From: Chryseolinea lacunae
Lineage (GTDB): Bacteria; Bacteroidota; Bacteroidia; Cytophagales; Cyclobacteriaceae
Length of the DNA stretch: 64,000 nt
NCBI RefSeq assembly: GCF_016735595.1
Contig: NZ_JAERRB010000009.1
Location: 1-64,000, forward strand
Direction of reading: 5' to 3'
Shown: piece by piece, positions 1 to 7,771 of the stretch
Position numbering within the stretch: the first letter of the stretch is position 1
Layout: the number at the start of each line of letters is the position of its first letter
Notes under the pieces: generated by a model
What the model saw: the letters and a program-made list of their open reading frames with translations, nothing else
Database searches by the model: none
Told to the model about the DNA's origin: nothing
Position numbers and translations under genes: made by a program

Positions 1-117
1 CTAATTTCGTTTTGATTAACTTAGATTCTGTTCTCATTTTTCTGACAGTTTAAAGGGTTTGACTTTAGATAGTTTGCACTTCTAAGTTAACCCAACTGTC
101 AGATTAAGTCGGAACTA

Positions 118-411
118 CTACACCTGAACAGGTCGAATGACCAGTAGGAAAATTTGCTTCCCCCCACGCGTTTTGGCTCTTATCTCTGATTTTGTCAGAT
201 ATTCAAGTTGAATATCGCCTATCTGACTTGGAAGACCTTCAGTCTCATTGGTCTTCTCCACATAGCCCACTATCGGGCTTTGAACCGATTTCAAATATGA
301 CAGGTGCTCTGTTAAGCTAATGACATACAAATCAATCGGTTTCTTTTTTTGGGCAAAACCCTGATGCATGCTGCCAACGAAAACCAACAAGAAAAACGCC
401 TTCAAATTCAT
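118..411 (-). CDS. small secreted protein of unknown function
   Basis: I do not recognise a family. The 97-residue product begins with a hydrophobic signal-like segment (MNLKAFFLLVFVGSMHQGFA, then QKKK), so export is likely. The rest is a short basic domain without cysteines or a known motif. A longer reading frame runs upstream to 630, but it would overlap the phosphatase gene; the ATG at 411 puts the signal peptide at the N-terminus and is preferred. It is divergent from the phosphatase gene with only 30 bases between the two starts, which leaves little room for two promoters. That is the main reason for doubt about one of the starts or about this gene. Confidence 0.55.
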   Translation of the reverse strand: MNLKAFFLLVFVGSMHQGFAQKKKPIDLYVISLTEHLSYLKSVQSPIVGYVEKTNETEGLPSQIGDIQLEYLTKSEIRAKTRGGKQIFLLVIRPVQV

Positions 412-441
412 TCCTAAAAGTAACCCATAACTATCATACCA

Positions 442-927
442 ATGCACACAAAAATCTACTGGCTGCACACCTATGCTCATGGTGCAAAGCTTGGCATCAT
501 GGCGCGCCCCCGGGGCAATGATTGGCTCGACACAGAAATTAACAATCTCAAGAAGCAGAATGTAAAGGTCCTGATAACCTTGCTGGAGCTGCACGAGGTT
601 CGCGAACTTGGACTTCAGCAAGAAGAACACCTTTGCTCACAGTATGACATCACCTACTTCAATTTCCCAATACCCGACAGAGGTGTTCCGGCTATCGGAA
701 ACAAGACAGAGGATTTAATAAGAAGCGTCCAGCAGAGATTGGAACTAGGACAATCCATCGTAATTCATTGTCGCATGGGAATCGGACGTTCGTCAATCAT
801 TGCGGGTGCGGTCATGTTAAAAACAATGCAAAATCCCAAAAATATTCTCTTCCACATCAGCAACATTCGTGGACTTAGCGTTCCCGACACAGCCGAGCAA
901 ACAAAGTGGTTAGAGAATAGACATTAG
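442..927 (+). CDS. dual-specificity-like protein phosphatase
   Basis: Cytoplasmic 161-residue phosphatase of the cysteine-dependent PTP/DSP superfamily. The P-loop signature HCRMGIGRS (about residues 109-117) gives the nucleophilic Cys and the phosphate-binding Arg of CX5R. The general-acid loop is in PIPDRGVP about 30 residues upstream. The N-terminal IMARPRGNDWLDTEI segment is typical of small bacterial members resembling cyclin-dependent-kinase-inhibitor-3 phosphatases. No kinase is adjacent, so the substrate is unknown. The length matches single-domain members of the family. Function as a phosphatase is inferred from the motif; phosphoprotein versus other phosphoester substrates cannot be decided. 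Confidence 0.85.
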   Translation: MHTKIYWLHTYAHGAKLGIMARPRGNDWLDTEINNLKKQNVKVLITLLELHEVRELGLQQEEHLCSQYDITYFNFPIPDRGVPAIGNKTEDLIRSVQQRLELGQSIVIHCRMGIGRSSIIAGAVMLKTMQNPKNILFHISNIRGLSVPDTAEQTKWLENRH

Positions 928-1446
928 CTTATAAAAAGTACAGCACTGCGATTCAACGCGCACTTCGAGTGCCAATACAATGTGAAGATCTATGAAGTTT
1001 GTGCTGTGGCACCAAGGAAGGGTGGTGCCCTTTTTGAATCGTCGGGTGGAACCCGACGATTGGACGGGGAAAATAAATCGTGAGCATACCAAAAGGATAT
1101 TGCCCTGTGGTGAACACCACATCGTCTTATCAGCAAGCATCACACACCTGCCCCAACCCGCACTCCCACACCACGCACCCACACCCAACCTCCAGCATGT
1201 TCCCATCTGGGCCTGAGCCGACCTTTGGCCTGGTCATGGCATGCGCGGGTCGGGTCTAGCCCAGATGGGGACATGCGGGGCCTCCGCGGCCCAGGAGCGG
1301 GGCTATGAAATGCGAGAAAACCGAAACAGAAAAAGCGACTATCATGCTCAACTCTCAAGCCAGACCACCACACGCCCCTGCCATCAAAACATCACCAACA
1401 CTTCAAAAAAAACAAACCCAAAATTATCCTTACTTTAACCCCTCAC
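928..1446. other. 519-base gene-free gap rich in hairpins
   Basis: I see no convincing gene on either strand. The stretch holds a perfect 11-bp stem with a 3-nt loop (1037-1047 with 1051-1061), a perfect 7-bp stem with a 2-nt loop (1106-1112 with 1115-1121), and then the palindromic dispersed repeat at 1196-1314. A C/A-rich low-complexity run lies at about 1141-1195. The last 60 bases before mogA are A+T-rich and include TACTTTAA at 1431, a weak match to the Bacteroidota -7 element. The short antisense frame at 910-1206 has no recognisable domain. Confidence 0.6.
1196..1314. repeat. palindromic dispersed repeat, copy A
   Basis: Bases 1196-1212 and 1259-1275 form a 17-bp inverted repeat with one mismatch. 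The left part matches 53706-53731 at about 22 of 26 positions. The right part, ending GCTATGAAATGC at 1302-1313, matches the end of the same second copy (53752-53764). Two such matches 52 kb apart, both in gene-free gaps, point to a REP/MITE-like dispersed element. There is no ORF inside and no obvious target-site duplication. Confidence 0.7.
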
Positions 1447-1992
1447 ATGGAACCCCAAAAAACAACCAAACCCATCCGCATCGGCATCATCAACGTCTCT
1501 GACCGCGCCAGCAAAGGCATTTATGAAGACATCCCCGGCAAAGCCATCGTGGAGACACTGAGCGAATACCTGACCAGCCCCTGGGAAAAGGAGTACGCCG
1601 TCATCCCCGACGAGCAGGATTTAATCGAAAACACCCTGAAAGACATGGCCGACCGGCGCAATTGCTGTCTTATTATTACATCCGGAGGAACTGGCCCGGC
1701 CCTGCGCGACGTGACCCCGGAGGCCACGGAAGCCGTTTGCAACAAGCTTTTGCCTGGTTTTGGGGAGCTGATGCGTGCAAAAAGTCTTACATACGTGCCA
1801 ACAGCTATCCTTTCGCGGCAGACGGCCGGCATCAGGAACCAAACTTTAATCGTAAATTTGCCAGGGAAACCAAAGGCCATCCGGCAATGCCTGGATGCCG
1901 TCTTTCCGGCGATACCATATTGCATCGACCTGCTGGAAGGACCGTTTATCGAGTGTAACGATCAGGTCGTAAAAGTCTTCAGGCCTCAGTAA
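1447..1992 (+). CDS. mog: molybdopterin adenylyltransferase MogA
   Basis: Adenylylates molybdopterin with ATP, the step before molybdate insertion in molybdenum cofactor synthesis; cytoplasmic. The 181-residue protein is a single MoCF_biosynth domain. The N-terminal strand IGIINVSDRAS and the signature SGGTGPALRDVTPEAT (about residues 74-89) are the conserved nucleotide/pterin-binding loops, and LPGKP near residue 140 is also typical. Length fits MogA rather than MoeA, which is much longer. No other cofactor genes are adjacent, so this is an isolated mog. The ATG follows an A+T-rich stretch and the M23 gene starts 15 bases after the stop. Confidence 0.9.
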   Translation: MEPQKTTKPIRIGIINVSDRASKGIYEDIPGKAIVETLSEYLTSPWEKEYAVIPDEQDLIENTLKDMADRRNCCLIITSGGTGPALRDVTPEATEAVCNKLLPGFGELMRAKSLTYVPTAILSRQTAGIRNQTLIVNLPGKPKAIRQCLDAVFPAIPYCIDLLEGPFIECNDQVVKVFRPQ

Positions 1993-2007
1993 CTAAATTG
2001 CGAGTTT

Positions 2008-2988
2008 ATGGCACGTATCAAGTACTACTACGACACGGAAACGTGTAAGTATGAGCGGGTGAAAACCCGGACCAGCGATGTGGTTTTAAACGCCCTGGGA
2101 TTGCTTTCCCTCACTGTGGCCATGGCCGTGGGCTTGCTCATCCTCTACAGCAACTATTTTGAATCTCCCAAAGAGCTCATCCTCCAGAACGAAGTGAAGG
2201 AGCTCGAATTCTACTACGAAAAAATGACGAAGGAAGTGCAATCGCTTAGCGCCATCCTCGACAACGTAGAACACCGCGACGACAACATCTATCGCGTGGT
2301 GCTGGGAGCCGAACCCATCGAAAAATCCATTCGCCATGCCGGCGTGGGCGGTGTTGACCGCTATGCCGACATCAAGGAAAAATCCTTCTCGCGCAAAGAC
2401 ATGGTGGTGAGCCTCAGCGAAAAGGTAGACCTCCTCCGCCGCAAGCTCTACATCGAATCCAAATCGCAGGACGAAGTGGTGACGCTGGCCGAAAAGAAAG
2501 AAAAACTCTATGCGGCCATCCCGGCCATACAGCCCATCTCCAACAAACAGCTGGTGGCCCTCGCCTCCGGTTTCGGATGGCGCACGCACCCCATCTATAA
2601 AGTGAAGAAGATGCACACGGGCATCGATTTCGCCGCCTCCATTGGCACACCCATCTACGCCACTGCCGACGGCACCGTGGCCGAAGTGAAAGTGCAGTTT
2701 AGCGGCTATGGCAAATCGGTGGAAGTGGATCACGGCTTCGGCTACCGCACCCGCTATGCACACATGCACGACTTCGCCGTGCGCGCCGGCCAGAACGTGA
2801 AACGCGGCGACCTTATTGGCTACGTGGGCAACACAGGCTTGTCTACCGCCCCGCACTTGCACTATGAAGTGCTCATCAAAGGATCACAAGTCGATCCCGT
2901 TCACTACTTCTACAACGATCTTTCTGCTGCCGAATACGAGAAGGTGCTGGAGCTGGCCTCCATCGAAAACCAATCGCTGGGCATGTAA
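2008..2988 (+). CDS. membrane-anchored M23 family metallopeptidase
   Basis: Likely peptidoglycan endopeptidase acting in the periplasm. The 326-residue protein has a short basic N-terminus, one membrane segment (about residues 28-48), a coiled-coil-like stretch (about 55-85), and a C-terminal LytM/M23 domain (about 190-300). The zinc ligands are visible as HTGID (H and D) and the final HLHYE motif, with an intermediate RYAHMHD, so the catalytic set looks complete. The N-terminal sequence MARIKYYYDTETCKYE is typical of a Bacteroidota M23 group. It starts 15 bases after mog and is followed by a strong terminator. It may be a divisome or cell-shape hydrolase, but no activator gene is adjacent. 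Confidence 0.88.
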   Translation: MARIKYYYDTETCKYERVKTRTSDVVLNALGLLSLTVAMAVGLLILYSNYFESPKELILQNEVKELEFYYEKMTKEVQSLSAILDNVEHRDDNIYRVVLGAEPIEKSIRHAGVGGVDRYADIKEKSFSRKDMVVSLSEKVDLLRRKLYIESKSQDEVVTLAEKKEKLYAAIPAIQPISNKQLVALASGFGWRTHPIYKVKKMHTGIDFAASIGTPIYATADGTVAEVKVQFSGYGKSVEVDHGFGYRTRYAHMHDFAVRAGQNVKRGDLIGYVGNTGLSTAPHLHYEVLIKGSQVDPVHYFYNDLSAAEYEKVLELASIENQSLGM

Positions 2989-3015
2989 CCAATTTTTTGT
3001 CACACACAGAATGGA

Positions 3016-3052
3016 AACCCGGAGCGCAAATCGCTCCGGGTTTTCTTTTTTT
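3016..3052 (+). terminator. rho-independent terminator after M23 gene
   Basis: An 11-bp perfect stem (3016-3026 with 3032-3042), a 5-nt loop and a T-rich tail (TTTTCTTTTTTT) follow the M23 stop codon by about 28 bases. This is a strong intrinsic terminator for the plus strand and separates mog-M23 from the next pair of genes. Confidence 0.9.
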
Positions 3053-3084
3053 AGCCTACCTTCGTTCATCCTAAACCCTTGTCT

Positions 3085-4029
3085 ATGTTCAGGTTTTTCT
3101 GTCGGAGTTTCCTGTTGCTCATCCTTTTTGCTTTTCATTCTCACACCACGCGCGCACAAGGCTGCAGCGACGCAGGCTTTTGCACCATGGGCGCCATGAA
3201 GCCCGACCAGCCGTTCAATAAAAAAATCGCATTGAAGCTGCGCTCCATGGAGATCAGCTTCTATCGCGGCACCACCACCCTCACGCCGGTGATCTATGTG
3301 GCCACCGCCGACCTCAACTTCGGGTTGAATGCCAAGACCTCTTTCCAGGTGAAGCTCCCCTACCAGATGGCCCGCGGCCAACTGGGCAACACCTCGAGCC
3401 TGGGCGACATTTCGCTTTGCCTCACACGCAACATCCGCTCCACAGAGAAATATGATATCAACTTCTCGTTTGGCGGCAAGCTGCCCTCCAACAATTCGAA
3501 CAAACACGACGCCGAAGGCAACGCGTTGCCCATGTATTACCAGACCAGCCTGGGCACGTACGATCTCATTGCCGGCGTTTCACTGATCAGCCGCAACTGG
3601 ATGTTTGCCACCGGCGTGCAACTTCCCCTGAACCGGAACGGCAACCAGTTTCTGTGGACGGAATGGAAAGATCAGGACGAACTGGACTATGTGCAGAAAT
3701 ATGCAAACTCCAAAGAACTGAAACGCGGCGCCGACGTGATGTTGCGCATTGAACGCAACTTCCGGTTTTCGCGCCTCAACTTCACGGTGGGGCTACTGCC
3801 CATCTTCAGGGTCTATCACGATGAGATCACCGACAAAACCGGCGAGCGCGTGCGGCCCGACGGTGCCATGGGCCTGGCGTTGTCGGGCACCTTCACCACC
3901 GGCTACAGTTTTAACGTGCGCTCGGGTGTGAAACTGTTGCTGGCCCATAAAATTCGCAACCGCGAATTCAATCCCGACGGTCTCACCCGCGAATTTGTTT
4001 CCACCCTCGGCTACTACTACCGCTTCTGA
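3085..4029 (+). CDS. outer-membrane beta-barrel protein, unknown function
   Basis: The 314-residue product has a signal peptide (residues 1-22, ending near TTRAQ) followed by amphipathic beta strands with alternating aromatic residues, and ends in YYYRF, the terminal aromatic usual for outer-membrane barrels. It resembles the general transporter/porin-like barrels of Bacteroidota, but I cannot name the family. An upstream TTG at 3079 is in frame; the ATG at 3085 is the better start. TACCTTCG at 3057-3064 is one base off the Bacteroidota -7 element, just after the terminator. Its stop lies 3 bases before the CHAT-protein gene, so the two are almost certainly co-transcribed and may work together at the envelope. 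Confidence 0.75.
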   Translation: MFRFFCRSFLLLILFAFHSHTTRAQGCSDAGFCTMGAMKPDQPFNKKIALKLRSMEISFYRGTTTLTPVIYVATADLNFGLNAKTSFQVKLPYQMARGQLGNTSSLGDISLCLTRNIRSTEKYDINFSFGGKLPSNNSNKHDAEGNALPMYYQTSLGTYDLIAGVSLISRNWMFATGVQLPLNRNGNQFLWTEWKDQDELDYVQKYANSKELKRGADVMLRIERNFRFSRLNFTVGLLPIFRVYHDEITDKTGERVRPDGAMGLALSGTFTTGYSFNVRSGVKLLLAHKIRNREFNPDGLTREFVSTLGYYYRF

Positions 4030-4032
4030 TTC

Positions 4033-6714
4033 ATGAAAAGTATTCTATTTTTTGCCGTCCTGTTGCTGTCTGCCGGGATCGTGCACAGCCAGGACCTGAG
4101 CACCATCGATGCCCTGTTTTTCGATTCGCAATACGACCAGGTGTTGACGGTGATTGACGCCGCCCTGAAAAAAACGAGCGACGGCAACGCGCGCGCTATA
4201 CTCCAAAACAAAAAGGCAGAAGCCCTGATTCGCGGCGGAAAATTCAACGACGCCGAGCAACAACTGAAAGACATTTCGGCGCAAAGCCAAACGGCCTTTC
4301 AGCAGGCCATTACACAAACGAACTACGGCTTGCTGTACCTTTACCAGGGTCGGAACGATCGCTCGCTGGAGGCCCTTCAAAATGCGTTACAGAACTTCGA
4401 AAAAGATGGCAAGGAAAACAGCCCCGAAGCCGCCCAGGCCATCGCGCACCTTGGCAACCTCTATCGCTCCACGGGAAAGTATGCGCAGGCCGAAGAACAA
4501 CTGACCCGCGCCCTGGCCATCCGCCAGAAGTTTTTCAAAGACAACAACGAATGGATAGCCGCATCCTATAACGACCTCGGACTGGTCTACAGCGCCACCG
4601 ATCCCGACAAGGCCCTCACCTATTACGAGAAAGCCCAGGCCATCTATGAAACCCTGCACGGCAAAGACCACCCTAAGATTGCGTTGGCCAACACCAACAC
4701 CGGGTTCATCTACCGCCAGATGGAATTGTATGGCGACGCCGTGAACAACTTTGAATCGGCGTTGAAGACGTGGGAAAAAATCTATGCCCAGCCCCACCCC
4801 ACCAAAGCGTTTGTGCTGTTCAGCCTGGGAGAAACGTATTTGAAAATGGGCGACAAGAAAGCCGCCCTCGGGTATTATGACCGCGCGCTCGCCATGTATG
4901 AAAGCGCCTACGGCAAAAAACATCCGGAGCGGGCTTCGGTGTGGAATGCCATTGGCAACCTCAAACTGTCGGAAGGAAATTTTAACGAGGCGTTGAAAGA
5001 CTATCAATACGCCCTGCAGGCAAACGTGCGCTCATTCGAAAGCGACGACCTGACGGTGAACCCGGTGCTAAAAGATTTCTATAACGGCAACACGCTGCTC
5101 TATTCCCTGCTGAACAAGGCGCAGGCCCTGGAGTCGCGCTACTTCGGAAAGACCCTGAAGTTGCCCGAACTGGAACTGGCCGTGAAAACGCTTCAGGTGG
5201 CCGACACGCTCATAGACCGGCTGCGGCAACAAATCACCAACGAAACAGACAAGATCGCTCTGGGCGCCATCGCCAACGAAATCTACGCCAACGGTGTTCG
5301 CATGACGCACGAGATTGCCCAGGTGGCGTTGCACAAGAGACCGTGGCGTGCACTGTCGTTCTACTTTGCCGAGAAGAGCAAGTCGGCCGTGTTGCTGGAG
5401 GCCATCTCTGACGTGAACGCCAAATCGTTTGCCGGCATCCCCGCCGCGTTGCTGGAAGAAGAGAAGAGCCTGAAGGCCATGATTGCCCTCACCGCCCAGC
5501 AACTCGCACAAAAGCCCTCGGAGCAGGAAGAGCGCTACCTCCGCGAAACCGCCTTCAACCTGAACCGCAGCTACGAGAACTTCACACGCCAGCTCGAAAC
5601 AAAATTTCCCGAATACTTCAACCTGAAATACAACACCGCCTCGCCGTCCATTCCCGAATTGCAGGCCCGCATGGACGACCACACCGCCGTGCTCAGCTAC
5701 TTCACCGACGACAAGAACAACCACCTCTACATCTTTGTGGTGACCAAGAAACACTTCAGCATCGTTGACCACGCGCTGCCCCCATCGTTCGACAAATACA
5801 TTACCGGCCTGCGCAACAGTTTGTACTTTAACGAAATCAACACCTATCGCCGCGCAGCCGAAAACCTGTCGGCCCTGTTGATACCCGACCACCTGCCCCA
5901 TGCCGTGAAAGACCTTGTGATCCTGCCTACTGGGCGCCTCAGCATTGTGCCGTTCGAAACGTTGCTGTCGGGCAAGGTGAAACGCGAGGCCAGTTTTGCA
6001 ACGCTGCCCTACCTGCTCAGGCAGTACAGCGTGCGCTACGAATTCTCGGCGTCGCTCATCCTTCAGAAATCAAAAACAAAATCGCCGGCAGAGGCTTCCA
6101 TCTTTTTGTGTGCGCCGGTGGTGTTCGATCCCAAAGAGAATCTGAATGAACTGCCGGGCACGGAATCAGAGGTGAACGAAATCTCGCAGCTCTTCACCAC
6201 ACGCCACTTTCGCAACGCCGTGTATACACGCGACAAGGCCGACGAACAGCTGGCAAAATCGGATGCTTTGAAAAACTTCAGCTATCTGCACTTTGCCACG
6301 CACGGCATTGTGGACGAAGCCAATCCTGAATTGTCGCGCATTTTTTTGAATGCCACAACGAACGCCGAAGACGGCAATCTTTTCACGGGCGAGATTTATA
6401 ACCTTCAACTCAACGCCAACCTGGTCACGTTGTCGGCGTGTCAAACCGGGCTTGGAAAAATATCGCAGGGCGAAGGTGTGATCGGCTTGTCGCGCGCATT
6501 GGTGTATGCGGGAGCTAAAAACATAATCGTATCGTTCTGGAGTGTGGCCGACGAATCGACGGCCGAATTGATGAAAGACTTTTATGGCACGATGCTGGAA
6601 AACCCGGGATCAACCTACAGCCAAAACCTGCGCCAGGCGAAGCTCGATTTGCTGAAAAGCGAACGCTTCAAATCGCCGTATTATTGGGCTCCGTTTGTGC
6701 TGATTGGGTTCTGA
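4033..6714 (+). CDS. secreted TPR-CHAT domain protein
   Basis: An 893-residue protein with a signal peptide (about residues 1-19, MKSILFFAVLLLSAGIVHS), many tetratricopeptide repeats (about 25-340), a helical middle part, and a C-terminal CHAT domain (about 600-893). CHAT is a caspase-clan peptidase fold. The His is in FATHG and the Cys in SACQTG, so the catalytic dyad is present; the following GEGVIGLSRALVYAGA and SFWSVAD motifs are typical. Most characterised CHAT proteases are cytoplasmic, but this one carries an export signal, so it should act in the periplasm or at the envelope. The barrel gene directly upstream is a candidate partner. Peptidase activity and substrate are inferred, not shown. 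Confidence 0.88.
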   Translation: MKSILFFAVLLLSAGIVHSQDLSTIDALFFDSQYDQVLTVIDAALKKTSDGNARAILQNKKAEALIRGGKFNDAEQQLKDISAQSQTAFQQAITQTNYGLLYLYQGRNDRSLEALQNALQNFEKDGKENSPEAAQAIAHLGNLYRSTGKYAQAEEQLTRALAIRQKFFKDNNEWIAASYNDLGLVYSATDPDKALTYYEKAQAIYETLHGKDHPKIALANTNTGFIYRQMELYGDAVNNFESALKTWEKIYAQPHPTKAFVLFSLGETYLKMGDKKAALGYYDRALAMYESAYGKKHPERASVWNAIGNLKLSEGNFNEALKDYQYALQANVRSFESDDLTVNPVLKDFYNGNTLLYSLLNKAQALESRYFGKTLKLPELELAVKTLQVADTLIDRLRQQITNETDKIALGAIANEIYANGVRMTHEIAQVALHKRPWRALSFYFAEKSKSAVLLEAISDVNAKSFAGIPAALLEEEKSLKAMIALTAQQLAQKPSEQEERYLRETAFNLNRSYENFTRQLETKFPEYFNLKYNTASPSIPELQARMDDHTAVLSYFTDDKNNHLYIFVVTKKHFSIVDHALPPSFDKYITGLRNSLYFNEINTYRRAAENLSALLIPDHLPHAVKDLVILPTGRLSIVPFETLLSGKVKREASFATLPYLLRQYSVRYEFSASLILQKSKTKSPAEASIFLCAPVVFDPKENLNELPGTESEVNEISQLFTTRHFRNAVYTRDKADEQLAKSDALKNFSYLHFATHGIVDEANPELSRIFLNATTNAEDGNLFTGEIYNLQLNANLVTLSACQTGLGKISQGEGVIGLSRALVYAGAKNIIVSFWSVADESTAELMKDFYGTMLENPGSTYSQNLRQAKLDLLKSERFKSPYYWAPFVLIGF

Positions 6715-7047
6715 AAAAGGGGGACTTTTTTTATTCTGCTCGTACAGTAGTTAGTGCGATTAACACAACTACTGTACGGTGCAGATAAACACATGTGAAC
6801 GCTATGGCAAAAAGCTTTTTCACTGTGTGGAGAGAACTTTAAAGTAAGGGTATAAGTTCGACTTTTCCTAAAGAATTTCTGAAACTTTGTTAACCCTGAA
6901 AAAATGGCTTTTTTGCGAGCGCATATTTTAGAAAGCATGACATTTCTTCATTTCGAAAAAGCCACTTTTTTTACGCAATCAACTGATCTACAGATCTTTG
7001 AATTGTTATCCACATTCCATCCACAATCCAATTTTTTTTTCTGAAGC
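6715..7047. other. 333-base A+T-rich gap with long inverted repeat
   Basis: No gene is seen. A perfect 12-bp inverted repeat (6741-6752 with 6767-6778, 14-nt spacer) lies 27 bases after the CHAT gene. With small bulges the pairing extends outward (CTGC at 6737) and inward. It may act as a terminator, although there is no T-run after it. The rest is A+T-rich and probably holds the pcm promoter; a single perfect DnaA box (TTATCCACA, 7006-7014) is also present. Confidence 0.6.
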
Positions 7048-7695
7048 ATGATCGAAGACAGTTACAAGCACCGTGGATTACGTCAAAAATTGGTCAAAAA
7101 ACTGGCCGAAAAAGGCATCAAAGATGAGGGTGTTTTGGCCGCCATAAACCGGGTTCCAAGACACGTTTTTTTTGAGAATGCACTGCTCGATCATGCCTAC
7201 CAGGACAAGGCTTTTCCGATCGGCGAAGGGCAGACCATTTCGCAACCTTACACCGTCGCGTTTCAAACCGAGAAGCTCGAAATAAAGCCTGGCGACAAGG
7301 TGCTGGAAATCGGAACCGGGTCGGGCTATCAGGCCTGTGTGTTGCTGGAATTGAAGGCCAAAGTTTACACCATCGAATACAACCGGAAGCTCTACGAAAC
7401 CGTGCGCGAAGTGCTGCCGGCCATGGGCTACAAACCTTACTTTTTTCACGGCGACGGTTCAAAAGGGTTGCCGCAAAAAGCACCCTTCAACAAAATCATT
7501 GTGACCGCCGGCGCACCCGTTGTGCCCACTGCGCTCACCGAGCAACTCGCCGAAGATGGCATTCTGGTTATTCCCGTTGGCGATCGCGAAAAGCAATCGA
7601 TGTTGCGCATCCGCAAAAAGAACGGGAAGCTGATAAAAGAAGAGTTTGCAAACTTTGCGTTTGTGCCGCTGTTGGGCGAGCAGGGTTGGAAGTGA
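7048..7695 (+). CDS. pcm: protein-L-isoaspartate O-methyltransferase
   Basis: Repairs damaged proteins by SAM-dependent methylation of L-isoaspartyl residues; cytoplasmic. The 215-residue length fits the family. The SAM motif I is VLEIGTGSGYQACVLLEL (about residues 80-97). The family motifs VPRHVFF, IGEGQTISQPYTVA and IIVTAGAPVVP are present in the right order. It stands alone between the A+T-rich gap and a convergent terminator facing thrC. Confidence 0.95.
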   Translation: MIEDSYKHRGLRQKLVKKLAEKGIKDEGVLAAINRVPRHVFFENALLDHAYQDKAFPIGEGQTISQPYTVAFQTEKLEIKPGDKVLEIGTGSGYQACVLLELKAKVYTIEYNRKLYETVREVLPAMGYKPYFFHGDGSKGLPQKAPFNKIIVTAGAPVVPTALTEQLAEDGILVIPVGDREKQSMLRIRKKNGKLIKEEFANFAFVPLLGEQGWK

Positions 7696-7711
7696 TGCGA
7701 TCATTGCATCA

Positions 7712-7756
7712 TCACGTGTTGATGTTTCATTTCATCAAGTGAACATCAACACGTGA
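7712..7756. terminator. bidirectional hairpin between pcm and thrC
   Basis: A perfect 15-bp inverted repeat (7712-7726 with 7742-7756) with a 15-nt loop sits between convergent genes. A smaller perfect stem (7693-7698 with 7706-7711) precedes it and overlaps the pcm stop. Neither side has a long T-run, so termination is inferred from position and stem strength. Confidence 0.65.
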
Positions 7757-7771
7757 ATCAAAATGCCTTCT

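Noticed and set aside
910-1206. 98-codon minus-strand frame in the first gap
   Set aside because: Cys/Trp-rich, spans hairpins and a low-complexity C/A run, and overlaps the phosphatase 3-prime end; no family recognised.
6715-7047. Possible replication origin
   Set aside because: Only one perfect DnaA box, no dnaA, dnaN or gidA genes nearby, and no A+T-rich repeat array.
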